Assembly (NCBI RefSeq): GCF_030264295.1
Contig: NZ_CP127173.1
Location: 4,719,501 to 4,783,500 of the forward strand
DNA: 64,000 bases
DNA from: Amycolatopsis nalaikhensis
GTDB lineage: Bacteria > Actinomycetota > Actinomycetes > Mycobacteriales > Pseudonocardiaceae
Direction of reading: 5' to 3'
A program made the position numbers and the translations under genes. A model generated the notes under the pieces. It searched no databases. It saw nothing but the letters and a program-made list of their open reading frames with translations, and was not told the DNA's origin. This document shows positions 33,979-41,786 of this stretch, piece by piece; position 1 is the first letter of the stretch, and every line of letters begins with the position of its first letter.

Positions 33979-34484
33979 GTCGCGTCCCCTCGCACGGCCT
34001 GAGTCGTCTTCGTCAGCTCGTCGGCCAGTGCCAGCGCGCGGTCGTGCGCCAGGCCCGCGATGCGCAGCGGGCCCGCCGCGGACGCCGTCGTCACGGTGAT
34101 CTTCGCCAGCCCGAAGAGCTGCTCGACCGGGTCGCGCTCGATGTCGACGGTCTGGATCCGCGACACCGGCGCGATCCGCCACTGCTGCTTCAGCCAGCCC
34201 GCCTGCGTGTAGACGGCCTCGCCGGTGACCTCCCAGCGGTGCACGCGGTAGCGCCACTGGGGCATCACGACCAGGTGCAGCGGGCCGGCGACGCACGCCA
34301 CGACCAGCGCCACGGTGAGGAACGACGGCGGATCGTCACTGGTCACGACGATGGTGGTGAGCACGCCGATGACGACGATCCAAGAGATCGACGCCATCGC
34401 GGTCCAGTAGCCGATCGCCCGGCGGCTGACCCGGTGTGCCGGTGGCCGCAGGCGCAGCTCGGTGTTCGTGGTGTGTTCGCTCAC
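33975..34484 (-). CDS. small membrane protein with PH domain (YdbS-like)
   Basis: This 169-residue protein has two transmembrane helices (about residues 25-70; AIGYWTAMASISWIVVIGVL) followed by one bPH2 domain with YRVHRWEVTGEAVYTQAGWL and ISRIQTVDIER-like signature (here VSRIQTVDIERDPVEQLFGL). It starts at ATG 34484 and its stop overlaps the YdbT-like gene. The pair probably forms one membrane complex. Confidence 0.88.
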   Translation of the reverse strand: MSEHTTNTELRLRPPAHRVSRRAIGYWTAMASISWIVVIGVLTTIVVTSDDPPSFLTVALVVACVAGPLHLVVMPQWRYRVHRWEVTGEAVYTQAGWLKQQWRIAPVSRIQTVDIERDPVEQLFGLAKITVTTASAAGPLRIAGLAHDRALALADELTKTTQAVRGDAT

Positions 34485-34657
34485 GGCTCAAGCGTGCCCG
34501 ATCGGTGGCTTGCGTGCCCACGACATGCGTCATGATGGCGAGACGGAATGGTCTCGGTCGCGTGCCGTTACGATCGGCGACACCGTCGGAGGAATGGAAT
34601 CCCCTTCGAGGTGTGTTGTGCTTGAAGGATTGACGCGCCAGTGAGCAGGAGGATCCG

Positions 34658-35578
34658 GTGGGACTCGATCCCGACGACCTGTACGAGGTGGATTCGGACG
34701 TCCCCGACCTGACCGGGGCGGTGCTGCTGCACCACTTCGAGGGCTTCATGGACGCCGGCTCGGCGGGCCGTCTCCTGGCGGAGCACCTGCTGAGCGGTGA
34801 CCACCGGGTCGTCGCCCGCTTCGACGTCGACCGCCTCATCGACTACCGCTCGCGGCGCCCGACGATGACCTACGCCGTGGACCACTGGGAGGACTACGAC
34901 GCGCCGGAGCTGGTGGTGCACCTGCTGCACGACACCGACGGCACGCCGTTCCTGCTGCTGTCCGGCCCCGAGCCGGACCACGACTGGGAGCGCTTCTGCG
35001 TCGCGGTCCGGAACCTGATCGAGCGCTGGGGCGTCCGGCTGACCGCCGGGTTCCACGGCATCCCGATGGGCGCGCCGCACACCCGCCCGCTCGGCATCAC
35101 CGCGCACGCCACCCGCACGGACCTCGTCGGCGAGCACCAGCCGCTGCCGAACCGGCTGCAGGTGCCGGGCAGCCTCGCCGCGCTGCTGGAGTACCGGCTC
35201 GGCGAGTGGGGCCACGACGCCGTCGGGTTCGCCGCGCACGTGCCGCACTACCTCGCGCAGTCGACGTACCCCGCGGCGTCGCTGATCGTGCTCGACGCGC
35301 TGAGCCGCTCGACCGGGCTGAGCCTGGCCGAGGGTGAGCTGCGCGCGGCCGCCGAGCTCGCCGACGCCGAGATCAACCGCCAGGTCGCCGAGTCCGACGA
35401 GGTCGCCGACGTCGTCCGCGCGCTGGAGCGGCAGTACGACACGTTCATCGAGGCGTCCGAGCGGGGCAGCCTGCTCGCGGAGTCCGTCGAGCACATGCCG
35501 ACGGCGGAGGAGCTGGGGTCGCAGTTCGAGCGGTTCCTGGCCGAGCAGCAGAACGGTGGCGACGGGCCGGAGCGGTGA
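34658..35578 (+). CDS. PAC2 family protein
   Basis: The 306-residue PAC2-fold protein (proteasome assembly chaperone 2-like) has LLHHFEGFMDAGSAGRLLAE and FHGIPMGAPHTRP in the core. A charged C-terminal helix region follows (RALERQYDTFIEASERG). In actinobacteria this family co-occurs with the proteasome, but its role is not firmly shown. GTG at 34658 has AGGAGG at good spacing. Its stop overlaps the methyltransferase GTG by 4 bases. Confidence 0.85.
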   Translation: MGLDPDDLYEVDSDVPDLTGAVLLHHFEGFMDAGSAGRLLAEHLLSGDHRVVARFDVDRLIDYRSRRPTMTYAVDHWEDYDAPELVVHLLHDTDGTPFLLLSGPEPDHDWERFCVAVRNLIERWGVRLTAGFHGIPMGAPHTRPLGITAHATRTDLVGEHQPLPNRLQVPGSLAALLEYRLGEWGHDAVGFAAHVPHYLAQSTYPAASLIVLDALSRSTGLSLAEGELRAAAELADAEINRQVAESDEVADVVRALERQYDTFIEASERGSLLAESVEHMPTAEELGSQFERFLAEQQNGGDGPER

Positions 35579-36309
35579 CCCGCTACGACGAGATCGGCGT
35601 CGGGTACGCGCTGGGGCGGCGGACGGATCCGCGCTGGCTCGCGCCGGTGCTCGACGCGCTGGGGTCCGCGGCTTCGGTCCTCGACGTCGGTTCCGGCACC
35701 GGGTCGTACGAGCCACCCGGCCGCCGCGTCGTCGCGGTCGAGCCGTCGGCGGAGATGATCCGGCAGCGGCCGCCGGGAGCCGCGCCGGTCGTGCGGGCGG
35801 TCGCGGAGGCGCTGCCGTTCGCCGCGGGCGCGTTCGACGCCGCGCTGGCGGTGCTGACCGTGCACCACTGGCCCGGCTGGCGCCGCGGGCTCGCCGAGCT
35901 GCGCCGGGTCGCGCGCCGCCAGGTCGTCCTGGCCTACGACACCGCACGGCACAACGACTTCTGGCTCGTGCGCGAGTACGTGCCGGAGGTCGCGGAGCTG
36001 GAGCGGTCCCGGCCGTCGGCCCCGGAGATCGCGGACGCGCTCGGGGCGACGTCGGTGCTCGAGCTGCCGGTGCCGTGGGACTTCACCGACGGCGTCTTCC
36101 CGGCGTACTGGCGCCGCCCGGAGGCCTACCTCGACCCGGCGGTGCGGCGGTCGTGCTCGGCGCTGGCGCAGACGTCGCCCGACGCCGTCGAGCGCGGGAT
36201 GGCGAAGCTGCGGGCGGACCTGGCGTCCGGGCGCTGGCAGGCCGAGCACGCCGAACTGCTCGACCGCCCGGAGTGGGACGCGGGCTTCCGGCTCATCGTG
36301 GCGTCTTGA
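35575..36309 (+). CDS. class I SAM-dependent methyltransferase
   Basis: The 244-residue protein has motif I as SVLDVGSGTGSYEPPG. A post-I acidic residue is in VVAVEPSAEM, and FDAALAVLTVHHWP stands at the motif IV/V region, typical of methyltransferase type 11. Substrate unknown. It is coupled to the PAC2 gene. Its stop codon lies inside a hairpin repeat that also carries the stop of the convergent MarR gene. Confidence 0.88.
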   Translation: MTRYDEIGVGYALGRRTDPRWLAPVLDALGSAASVLDVGSGTGSYEPPGRRVVAVEPSAEMIRQRPPGAAPVVRAVAEALPFAAGAFDAALAVLTVHHWPGWRRGLAELRRVARRQVVLAYDTARHNDFWLVREYVPEVAELERSRPSAPEIADALGATSVLELPVPWDFTDGVFPAYWRRPEAYLDPAVRRSCSALAQTSPDAVERGMAKLRADLASGRWQAEHAELLDRPEWDAGFRLIVAS

Positions 36310-36353
36310 ATGACTCATTCAGGGCGTCGGAGGTCCTGAACGACTCATTCAAG
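36305..36353. repeat. hairpin repeat copy 2, likely bidirectional terminator
   Basis: Arms CTTGAATGACTCATTCAGG (36305-36323) and CCTGAACGACTCATTCAAG (36335-36353) pair over 19 bp with two mismatches across an 11-base loop. The element shares the arm palindrome and loop length with the copy at 30128. Stop codons of both convergent flanking genes (36307-36309 and 36349-36351) lie within it. Confidence 0.72.
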
Positions 36354-36774
36354 ACCAGTGCGCGGCCGCCAGCTTGCCGACGCCGTCCGCGGTCCGGCGG
36401 AAGCCCTCCTCACCGAGCACCTGGTGCAGCCGGGCGTTGAACTCCTCGATCTCCGGCGCCACCCTGGCCAGCGCGGTCTCGCCCGCCGCCGTCAGCTCCA
36501 GCACCACCGCGCGGTGCTCGCTCGGGTGCGCGCTCCGGGCGACCAGGCCCGCGTCGGCCAGCCGGGCGACCATCGCCGTCACCGCCGATTCGCGCTGGCC
36601 GAGCCGCGCGGCCAGCTCGCGCTGGGTCAGACCGCCTTCTTGGACGGCGAACAGGGCACCGAGCTGGGAAGTCGTGATCCCGGCCGCGGCGAGGCAGCGG
36701 CGGTCGGCGGCGACGCGCAGCCGGTGGGCGGCCTGCTGGAGCAGGAAGAACAGGCGCTGGTCGGGTTCGGGCAC
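36349..36774 (-). CDS. MarR family regulator
   Basis: The roughly 141-residue winged-helix protein shows FFLLQQAAHRLRVAADRRCL, GLTQRELAARLGQRESAVTA and the wing SAHPSEHRAVVLELTAAGE, all typical of MarR. The start is uncertain: GTG at 36774 (VPEPDQRLFFLLQ) is preferred. An ATG at 36810 would sit one base from the operator without a ribosome-binding site. It is divergent from the thioesterase gene, sharing the palindrome at 36812, which it probably binds. Confidence 0.85.
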   Translation of the reverse strand: MPEPDQRLFFLLQQAAHRLRVAADRRCLAAAGITTSQLGALFAVQEGGLTQRELAARLGQRESAVTAMVARLADAGLVARSAHPSEHRAVVLELTAAGETALARVAPEIEEFNARLHQVLGEEGFRRTADGVGKLAAAHWS

Positions 36775-36811
36775 GCCCCGATCTTGACAGTCCCGCGCCC
36801 GTCGCGCCATT

Positions 36812-36833
36812 CTCACTTCACCAGTGAAGTGAG
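36812..36833. promoter_or_regulatory. MarR-type operator palindrome
   Basis: Perfect 10-bp arms CTCACTTCAC and GTGAAGTGAG flank a 2-base centre. The site lies 5 bases before the thioesterase ATG and upstream of marR, so binding should block both divergent genes. This is the classic MarR self-operator layout; the assignment is inferred. Confidence 0.7.
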
Positions 36834-36838
36834 GGTTT

Positions 36839-37411
36839 ATGATCGATCTCGACGTCGCCCGCCGCGGCCTGGCGAGCCAGCCCTTCAGCCGGTTGCTCGG
36901 CGCCCGGCTGACCGAGTTCGGCGACGGCGCGGCCACGCTGGAGCTGGCCGTCCGCGACGAGCTCAAGCAGCAGAACGGCTTCCTGCACGGCGGGGTGCTG
37001 GCCTACGCCGCCGACAACGCGCTCACCTTCGCCGCCGGCACCGTGCTCGGGCCGTCGCTGCTCACCGCCGGCTTCACGATCGACTACCTGCGGCCCGCGG
37101 TCGGCGTCACGCTGCGCGCCCGCGCCGTCGTCGTGCAAGCCGGGCGGGCGCGGGCCACCTGCCGGTGCGAGGTGTACACAGTGGACGATCTTGGTGCCGA
37201 GACACTCTGCGCCGCGGCGCAGGGGAGTGCGCGGGTCGCGCGGCCGCGTCAGGTACCGTCCCGGGATGAACCGTTCGCCCGCCACGCAAGCACTGCGGCG
37301 GACCCTGGGCAGGATGCTGTTCCGGGTGGCCTCGAAAGTGCACGACCCGTACACCGATCAGCTGAACCGGATGGCCGGGGAGCTGCGCGAGGAGATCGTC
37401 CGCCAGGGTGA
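36839..37411 (+). CDS. PaaI-type hot-dog thioesterase
   Basis: The hot-dog-fold thioesterase shows LLGARLTEFGDGAATLELAV, the QNGFLHGGVLAYAADNA segment with the catalytic-region histidine, and TIDYLRPAVGVTLRARA. The natural domain ends near residue 135, but no stop occurs until 37411. The 190-codon frame therefore overlaps the next gene by 146 bases, and the tail looks non-native. ATG at 36839 is 5 bases from the MarR operator. It would hydrolyse an acyl-CoA, perhaps an aryl-CoA. Confidence 0.8.
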   Translation: MIDLDVARRGLASQPFSRLLGARLTEFGDGAATLELAVRDELKQQNGFLHGGVLAYAADNALTFAAGTVLGPSLLTAGFTIDYLRPAVGVTLRARAVVVQAGRARATCRCEVYTVDDLGAETLCAAAQGSARVARPRQVPSRDEPFARHASTAADPGQDAVPGGLESARPVHRSAEPDGRGAARGDRPPG

Positions 37412-38075
37412 CCGCCTGCTCGATCGGGTGGTGGAGTTCGAAATCCGCAGCCGCCGCGACATCGTCTACGCCGGCGACCAGGACGCGGCCCTGGAGAGCA
37501 ACGTCTTCGCCCGCGAGCACCTCGTCGGCGCCCGGCACTTCGGCAGTCCACCCGAGACGCTCGAGTACGCGCTTTCCCTGGCGCCGCAAGGGGGAATGGC
37601 GCTGGAGTTCGGCGTCGCCTCCGGCAACACGCTGCGCCGGATCGCCCGCGCCCGCGACGGCGTCGAGGTCTACGGCTTCGACTCCTTCGACGGCCTGCCG
37701 GAGGCTTGGCTCAACGGCATGCCCGCCGGGGCGTTCGCCCGCGACGACCTGCCCGACGTCCCGGGCGCCGAGCTGGTCGTCGGCCTCTTCGCCGACAGCC
37801 TGCCCGGGTTCCTCGAAGCCCACGAAGGGCACGTCGACTTCCTGCACGTCGACGGCGACCTCTATAGCTCGGCCAAGACCGTGCTCGACCTGTGCGGGCC
37901 GCGGCTGCGCGCGGGCAGCATCGTGCACTTCGACGAGTTCTTCAACTTCCCCGGCTGGAAGCGGCACGAGTACCGCGCCTGGACGGAGTACGTCGAGCGC
38001 ACCGGCGTCGAGTTCGAGTACGTCGCCTACACCTACAACGACAACCAGGTGACGGTGAAGATCACGAAACCGTAG
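37266..38075 (+). CDS. class I methyltransferase, TylF/MycF-like
   Basis: The 269-residue protein has MALEFGVASGNTLRRIARAR (SAM motif I), VYGFDSFDGLPEAW, the VDFLHVDGDLYSSAKTVLD segment with catalytic/metal-type acidic residues, and SIVHFDEFFNFPGWKRHE. These match the macrocin O-methyltransferase-like group. ATG at 37266 lies inside the thioesterase frame, so initiation within an overlapping gene is needed. The substrate is unknown; no sugar or macrolide genes are nearby. Confidence 0.85.
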   Translation: MNRSPATQALRRTLGRMLFRVASKVHDPYTDQLNRMAGELREEIVRQGDRLLDRVVEFEIRSRRDIVYAGDQDAALESNVFAREHLVGARHFGSPPETLEYALSLAPQGGMALEFGVASGNTLRRIARARDGVEVYGFDSFDGLPEAWLNGMPAGAFARDDLPDVPGAELVVGLFADSLPGFLEAHEGHVDFLHVDGDLYSSAKTVLDLCGPRLRAGSIVHFDEFFNFPGWKRHEYRAWTEYVERTGVEFEYVAYTYNDNQVTVKITKP

Positions 38076-38409
38076 GCGCGCCGGGGATTTCGCGCAGCTC
38101 GAGTGTCCCGGCTTCGGCCCACGGGTGCCGCGAGGCGACCTCGACGGCCGTGCGCCGGTCCGGGCACTCGAGCACGACGAACCCGCCGACCTGCTCCTTC
38201 GTCTCGGCGAACGGGCCGTCGGTCAGCAGCACCTCGCCGTCGCGCACGCGCAGCGTCTTCGCCTCGGCGGGTGGCCGCAGCCCGGTGCCGACCTGCTCGA
38301 CGCCGCGTTCGGCGACTTCGGCGGCCCATTGGTGGCAGCGCTGAGCCATCTCGGGGCCCGCGTTCGCGGCCGCCGTCTCGTCACCGCGCAGCAGGAGCAG
38401 GTAGCGCAC
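38062..38409 (-). CDS. YCII-related (DGPF) domain protein
   Basis: The 115-residue ferredoxin-like-fold protein has the YCII/DGPF motif at LTDGPFAETKEQVGGFVVLE. It starts MRYLLLLRGDE (GTG 38409) and ends HPWAEAGTLELREI. The family occurs widely beside ECF sigma factors in actinobacteria, but none is present here. It is convergent with the methyltransferase, overlapping it by 14 bases. Function unknown. Confidence 0.85.
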   Translation of the reverse strand: MRYLLLLRGDETAAANAGPEMAQRCHQWAAEVAERGVEQVGTGLRPPAEAKTLRVRDGEVLLTDGPFAETKEQVGGFVVLECPDRRTAVEVASRHPWAEAGTLELREIPGAPTVS

Positions 38410-38432
38410 GGCGCCAGCATGCCACGCACGGC

Positions 38433-39419
38433 TCAGCCGTGGCAGCCTTCTTCGTTGAGCGGGCCGAACGACGGCAGCACGAGCCCGCACAAGTAGCCGT
38501 CGATCCACCGGCCGCTGCTGGCGATGTTGGTGCCGAACCGCACGAGCGGCGCGAACCCCTTGATGCCGGCGGCGAGCGCGTCCTGGTTGCGCTGCAGCAT
38601 CGACGTCAGCTGGTCGAGCTGGGTGAGCAGCGGGCCGAGCTGGGCGTCGTTGTCGCGGATCAGGCCGGACAGCTCGGCGCCGAGCTGCCGCGAGCCGTCG
38701 AGCAGGGTGCTGATCGCCTGCTCACGGGAGCTCACTTCGGCGAGGAGCTGGTTGCCGTCGGACAGCAGCTGCTGCACGGCGGCGTCGCGGTCGACGAGCG
38801 TCTGGGAGACAACCCGCGTGTTGCCCAGGAGCGTGGCGAGCTGGTGGTCGCGGGTGGCGAGCGTGTCCGACAGGCGCGACAGGCCGGTGAGCGCGGCGCG
38901 GACGCTGCCCGGCGTGTTGGCGAGCGTCGCCGACAGCGTGTCGAAGCTCTTCGCCAGCTGAGTGGTGTCGATCCTGTCCACAGTGGACGAGAGTTCGCCG
39001 AACGCGGTGAGGACGTCGTACGGGACGCTGGTGCGGGACCGCGGGATCGGCGTCCCCGGGTCGAGCGTGTCCTCGCCCTGCGGGTCGAGCGCGAGGTACT
39101 TCTGGCCCAGCACGGTCTTCAGCCGGATCGCCGCGCCCGTCGCGTCGCCGAGCCAGGCACCCTTGGCCTTGAAGGAAACCAGCACGTGGTCCCCGCGCAG
39201 CTCGATGTCCGAAACGCGCCCGACCTTGACCCCGGCGACGCGGACGTCGTTGCCTTCGAAGAGCCCCGCTGCTTCACTGAACTCCGCGGAGTAGGTCGTG
39301 CCGTCGCCGATCACCGGCAGGTTGCGCACGTTCAGCGCGGTGACCACGCCCAGGGCCAGCACGGCCAGTCCGGCGAGCGCCGTCCTGACTCGCGAGTCAG
39401 CGGCCCGGCGTATTGACAT
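38433..39419 (-). CDS. lone MCE family (MlaD-domain) protein
   Basis: The 328-residue protein has an N-terminal membrane helix (RTALAGLAVLALGVVTALNV) and an MlaD domain (EAAGLFEGNDVRVAGVKVGR, then LKTVLGQKYLALDPQGED). A long helical C-terminal region of coiled-coil character follows. MCE proteins carry lipids or sterols across the envelope and normally come in six-gene clusters with YrbE permeases. None of those is here, so it is a stand-alone copy. ATG at 39419 is chosen over an upstream ATG at 39443, which gives an atypical N-terminus. Confidence 0.85.
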   Translation of the reverse strand: MSIRRAADSRVRTALAGLAVLALGVVTALNVRNLPVIGDGTTYSAEFSEAAGLFEGNDVRVAGVKVGRVSDIELRGDHVLVSFKAKGAWLGDATGAAIRLKTVLGQKYLALDPQGEDTLDPGTPIPRSRTSVPYDVLTAFGELSSTVDRIDTTQLAKSFDTLSATLANTPGSVRAALTGLSRLSDTLATRDHQLATLLGNTRVVSQTLVDRDAAVQQLLSDGNQLLAEVSSREQAISTLLDGSRQLGAELSGLIRDNDAQLGPLLTQLDQLTSMLQRNQDALAAGIKGFAPLVRFGTNIASSGRWIDGYLCGLVLPSFGPLNEEGCHG

Positions 39420-39488
39420 GGCGTAAAGAGTGACGCACGCCACGCCGGGCCGCCACCGGTGTCCCCCGATGAGACGAAGATCGACGGC

Positions 39489-40679
39489 TCAAGCGGCGGT
39501 GAGCGCCGGGTACTCGCGGTACTCCACCGCGTTCGCCGCCCGGTCGGTCATCCAGGTGAACACCTTGCCGAACACCCGCGTGCTCAGCATCCGGTAGGCG
39601 CGGTTGCGGCTGCGGATCTTCGCGGCCGTGCGCGGCGCGAGGAAATTGCCCGAGCCCTTGCCGTTCTTCTGCCCGACGGTCGCGGGCTTGCGGAGCCGCT
39701 GCTCGTACTTCGCGAACGCTGTCGCGTGGTCGCCACCCGCCGCGGCGAGCTCGCCGGCCAGCACCTGCGCGCCCATCATCGCGAGGCCGGTGCCGGACCC
39801 GCCCGGCCCGGCGCACCAGGCGGCGTCGCCGAGCAGCACGACCCGGCCTTTCGACCAGCGGTGGAGGTGGATCTGGCTGATCGAGTCGACGTAGAGGTCG
39901 GTCGCCGCGGGCAGCGCCTCGAGCAGCTTCGGCGTCTCCCAGCCCGTGTCGGCGAAGAGCCGGGTGACCAGCGCGCGCTGCTCATCGGCGTTGCGGCGGC
40001 GGAACTCGACGCCGTCGGCGGCGAAGACCAAGGCGACGTGCAGCCGGTCCGGCAGCCGGTGACTGCCCACGGTCAGGCCGCGGCCCGGCTCGTTGTACAT
40101 CACGCTCGTGTGGTCGAGGCCGAGGTGGTTGGGCGCGGTGAACCCGGCGATGCCGAAGCCGAGGTCGCGCCGGAAGTCCCGCTCCGGCCCGAAGGCGGCG
40201 GCCCGCACGCCGGAGTGCACGCCGTCGGCGCCGACGACCAGGTCGAAGCTCCGCGGCGAGCCGTGGGCGAAGGTGACGTCGACGCCGTCGGCGGTCTCGG
40301 TGAGGCTGGTGACGCGGTCGCCGAAGACGTATTCGGTGTAGTCCCTCGTGTGCTCGTACAGGATCCGCGCGAGGTCGCCGCGCAGGATCTCGACCTCGCC
40401 GCTCCAGGCGGCGCCGGGCACGGTGAACAGCGGCCGCGCGTCGAGGCCGAGCAGGGTCTGGTCGCCCATCGCCGTCTCGTGGCGGCGGACGTCGCCGAGG
40501 ACGCCCATGGCGTCGAGCAGCTTCACCTGTTCCCCGCGGAAGTCGACGGCCTGGCCGCCGGGCCGCAGGGCGGGCGCGGTCTCGACGACGGTCACCCGGT
40601 AGCCGGCGCGGTGCAGCCAGAAGGCCGCGGACGGGCCGGCGATGCTGGCCCCGGAGACGAGCACGGTCTTGGCGGTCAT
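39489..40679 (-). CDS. FAD-dependent aromatic-hydroxylase-type monooxygenase
   Basis: The 396-residue group A flavoprotein monooxygenase has the GxGxxG-like VSGASIAGPSAAFWLHRAGY, the DG motif in FDLVVGADGVHSGVR and the GD motif in VVLLGDAAWCAGPGGSGTG. Such enzymes hydroxylate aromatics or inactivate antibiotics. It is divergent from a TetR gene across a 122-base region with two spaced repeats, so it is probably TetR-controlled. Substrate unknown. Length is normal. Confidence 0.9.
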   Translation of the reverse strand: MTAKTVLVSGASIAGPSAAFWLHRAGYRVTVVETAPALRPGGQAVDFRGEQVKLLDAMGVLGDVRRHETAMGDQTLLGLDARPLFTVPGAAWSGEVEILRGDLARILYEHTRDYTEYVFGDRVTSLTETADGVDVTFAHGSPRSFDLVVGADGVHSGVRAAAFGPERDFRRDLGFGIAGFTAPNHLGLDHTSVMYNEPGRGLTVGSHRLPDRLHVALVFAADGVEFRRRNADEQRALVTRLFADTGWETPKLLEALPAATDLYVDSISQIHLHRWSKGRVVLLGDAAWCAGPGGSGTGLAMMGAQVLAGELAAAGGDHATAFAKYEQRLRKPATVGQKNGKGSGNFLAPRTAAKIRSRNRAYRMLSTRVFGKVFTWMTDRAANAVEYREYPALTAA

Positions 40680-40726
40680 CGGTGGTACCTCTCTCGGGTC
40701 GGTGCTGACGATCCGAGACTGCGCGG

Positions 40727-40760
40727 GACCGCTGACGGTCCGCGCACGAGCCGCTGACGG
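40727..40760. promoter_or_regulatory. tandem TetR-type operator
   Basis: CCGCTGACGG occurs at 40729-40738 and 40751-40760, 22 bases apart. The first copy sits in the palindrome GACCGCTGACGGTC (40727-40740). The spacing of about two helical turns suggests two dimers on one face. It lies between the divergent FAD monooxygenase and tetR genes. Assignment to the TetR protein is inference. Confidence 0.5.
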
Positions 40761-40801
40761 TTCGGCCGGTGGGGTGGGGTCGCGGTCGCTAACATGGCGC
40801 G

Positions 40802-41452
40802 GTGGACCGCTCTGCCGCGGGCCGGATCCCGCAGGACGACGAGGGCGTCGCCGAGGCGCGCATCCTGGCCGCCGCCGCGCACCTCATCGCCGAGGACGGG
40901 TTCGGCCGGATGAAGCTCGGCGCCGTCTGCGCCCGCTCCGGGTACGCCCGGTCCGTCGTCTACCAGCACTTCGGGGACAAGGACGGGCTCGGGCAGCGGC
41001 TGGTCGAGTACGCGGTCGCGGAGTTCACCGACGCCTACAGCGAGGCCGTCGCGGCCCGCACCGGGGCGGCGGTCCCGACGCCGATGGACATGCTGCGCGC
41101 GTTGCTGGACATCATCTTCGAGCTGATCCACACGATGCCGACGCTCAACCAGGCGTTCCTCGCCCTCTGGGGCGACGGCGCGGCGGAGAACTCGGCGTTG
41201 CGCGGCGCGCTGACCGAGGCCGACCGCCGGTTCCGGTTCGCCATCGCCCAGACGGTGGCGAGCGGCGTCGCGGACGGGACGATCACCGGCGTCCGCGACG
41301 CGGATTCGTACGCCTCGGCGTTGCTCGCGCAGCTGCGAGGGATCTCGATGCAGGCCCTGATCGACCCCGACGGCGTCGACCTGCGCGGCGTGCGCGCCGA
41401 GCTGGAACGCGGCATCGACCGCCTCTCCGCGGGCTTCCGCGGCGCGCTCTAA
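40802..41452 (+). CDS. TetR family regulator
   Basis: The 216-residue protein has an N-terminal TetR DNA-binding domain (EARILAAAAHLIAEDGFGRM; recognition region CARSGYARSVVYQHFGDKDG) and a helical ligand domain. GTG at 40802 starts it. It is divergent from the FAD monooxygenase and presumably represses it and itself through the tandem repeats. The stop overlaps that of convergent yggT by 4 bases. Confidence 0.88.
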   Translation: MDRSAAGRIPQDDEGVAEARILAAAAHLIAEDGFGRMKLGAVCARSGYARSVVYQHFGDKDGLGQRLVEYAVAEFTDAYSEAVAARTGAAVPTPMDMLRALLDIIFELIHTMPTLNQAFLALWGDGAAENSALRGALTEADRRFRFAIAQTVASGVADGTITGVRDADSYASALLAQLRGISMQALIDPDGVDLRGVRAELERGIDRLSAGFRGAL

Positions 41453-41724
41453 AGCGCGAAGACGATGCTCCGCAGCACGATGACGCCGATGAAGACCAGC
41501 GTGAAGGCGAGGTCGAGGGAGATCCCGCCGATCCGCACCGGCCGCACGACCCGCCGGACCGGCCCGATCACCGGCTCGGTCGCGGAGTAGGCGAGGCTGC
41601 GGGCGCGCCGCGTCCACGGCGGGCTGTCCGCCACCATCCCGACCCAGTCCAGCACCATCCGCGCGATCAGTACCAGCAGGTACAGGCTCAGCGCGAAGCC
41701 GATCAACGTCCACAGGGCACCCAT
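41449..41724 (-). CDS. YggT family membrane protein
   Basis: The 91-residue protein has two hydrophobic segments (LIGFALSLYLLVLIARMVLD; LAFTLVFIGVIVLRSIVFAL) around the conserved RSLAYSATEPVIGPVRRVVR loop, which defines YggT. ATG at 41724 has GGAGGAGG just upstream. In most actinobacteria YggT lies in the division cluster beside sepF; here a YggT copy stands alone, so it is probably a second paralogue. Confidence 0.82.
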   Translation of the reverse strand: MGALWTLIGFALSLYLLVLIARMVLDWVGMVADSPPWTRRARSLAYSATEPVIGPVRRVVRPVRIGGISLDLAFTLVFIGVIVLRSIVFAL

Positions 41725-41786
41725 GGTTCCTCCTCCGTCCCCCTGGAAACGTGCCGAGGGGGCGAGGAGTGCCAGTTCTGTCCGAT

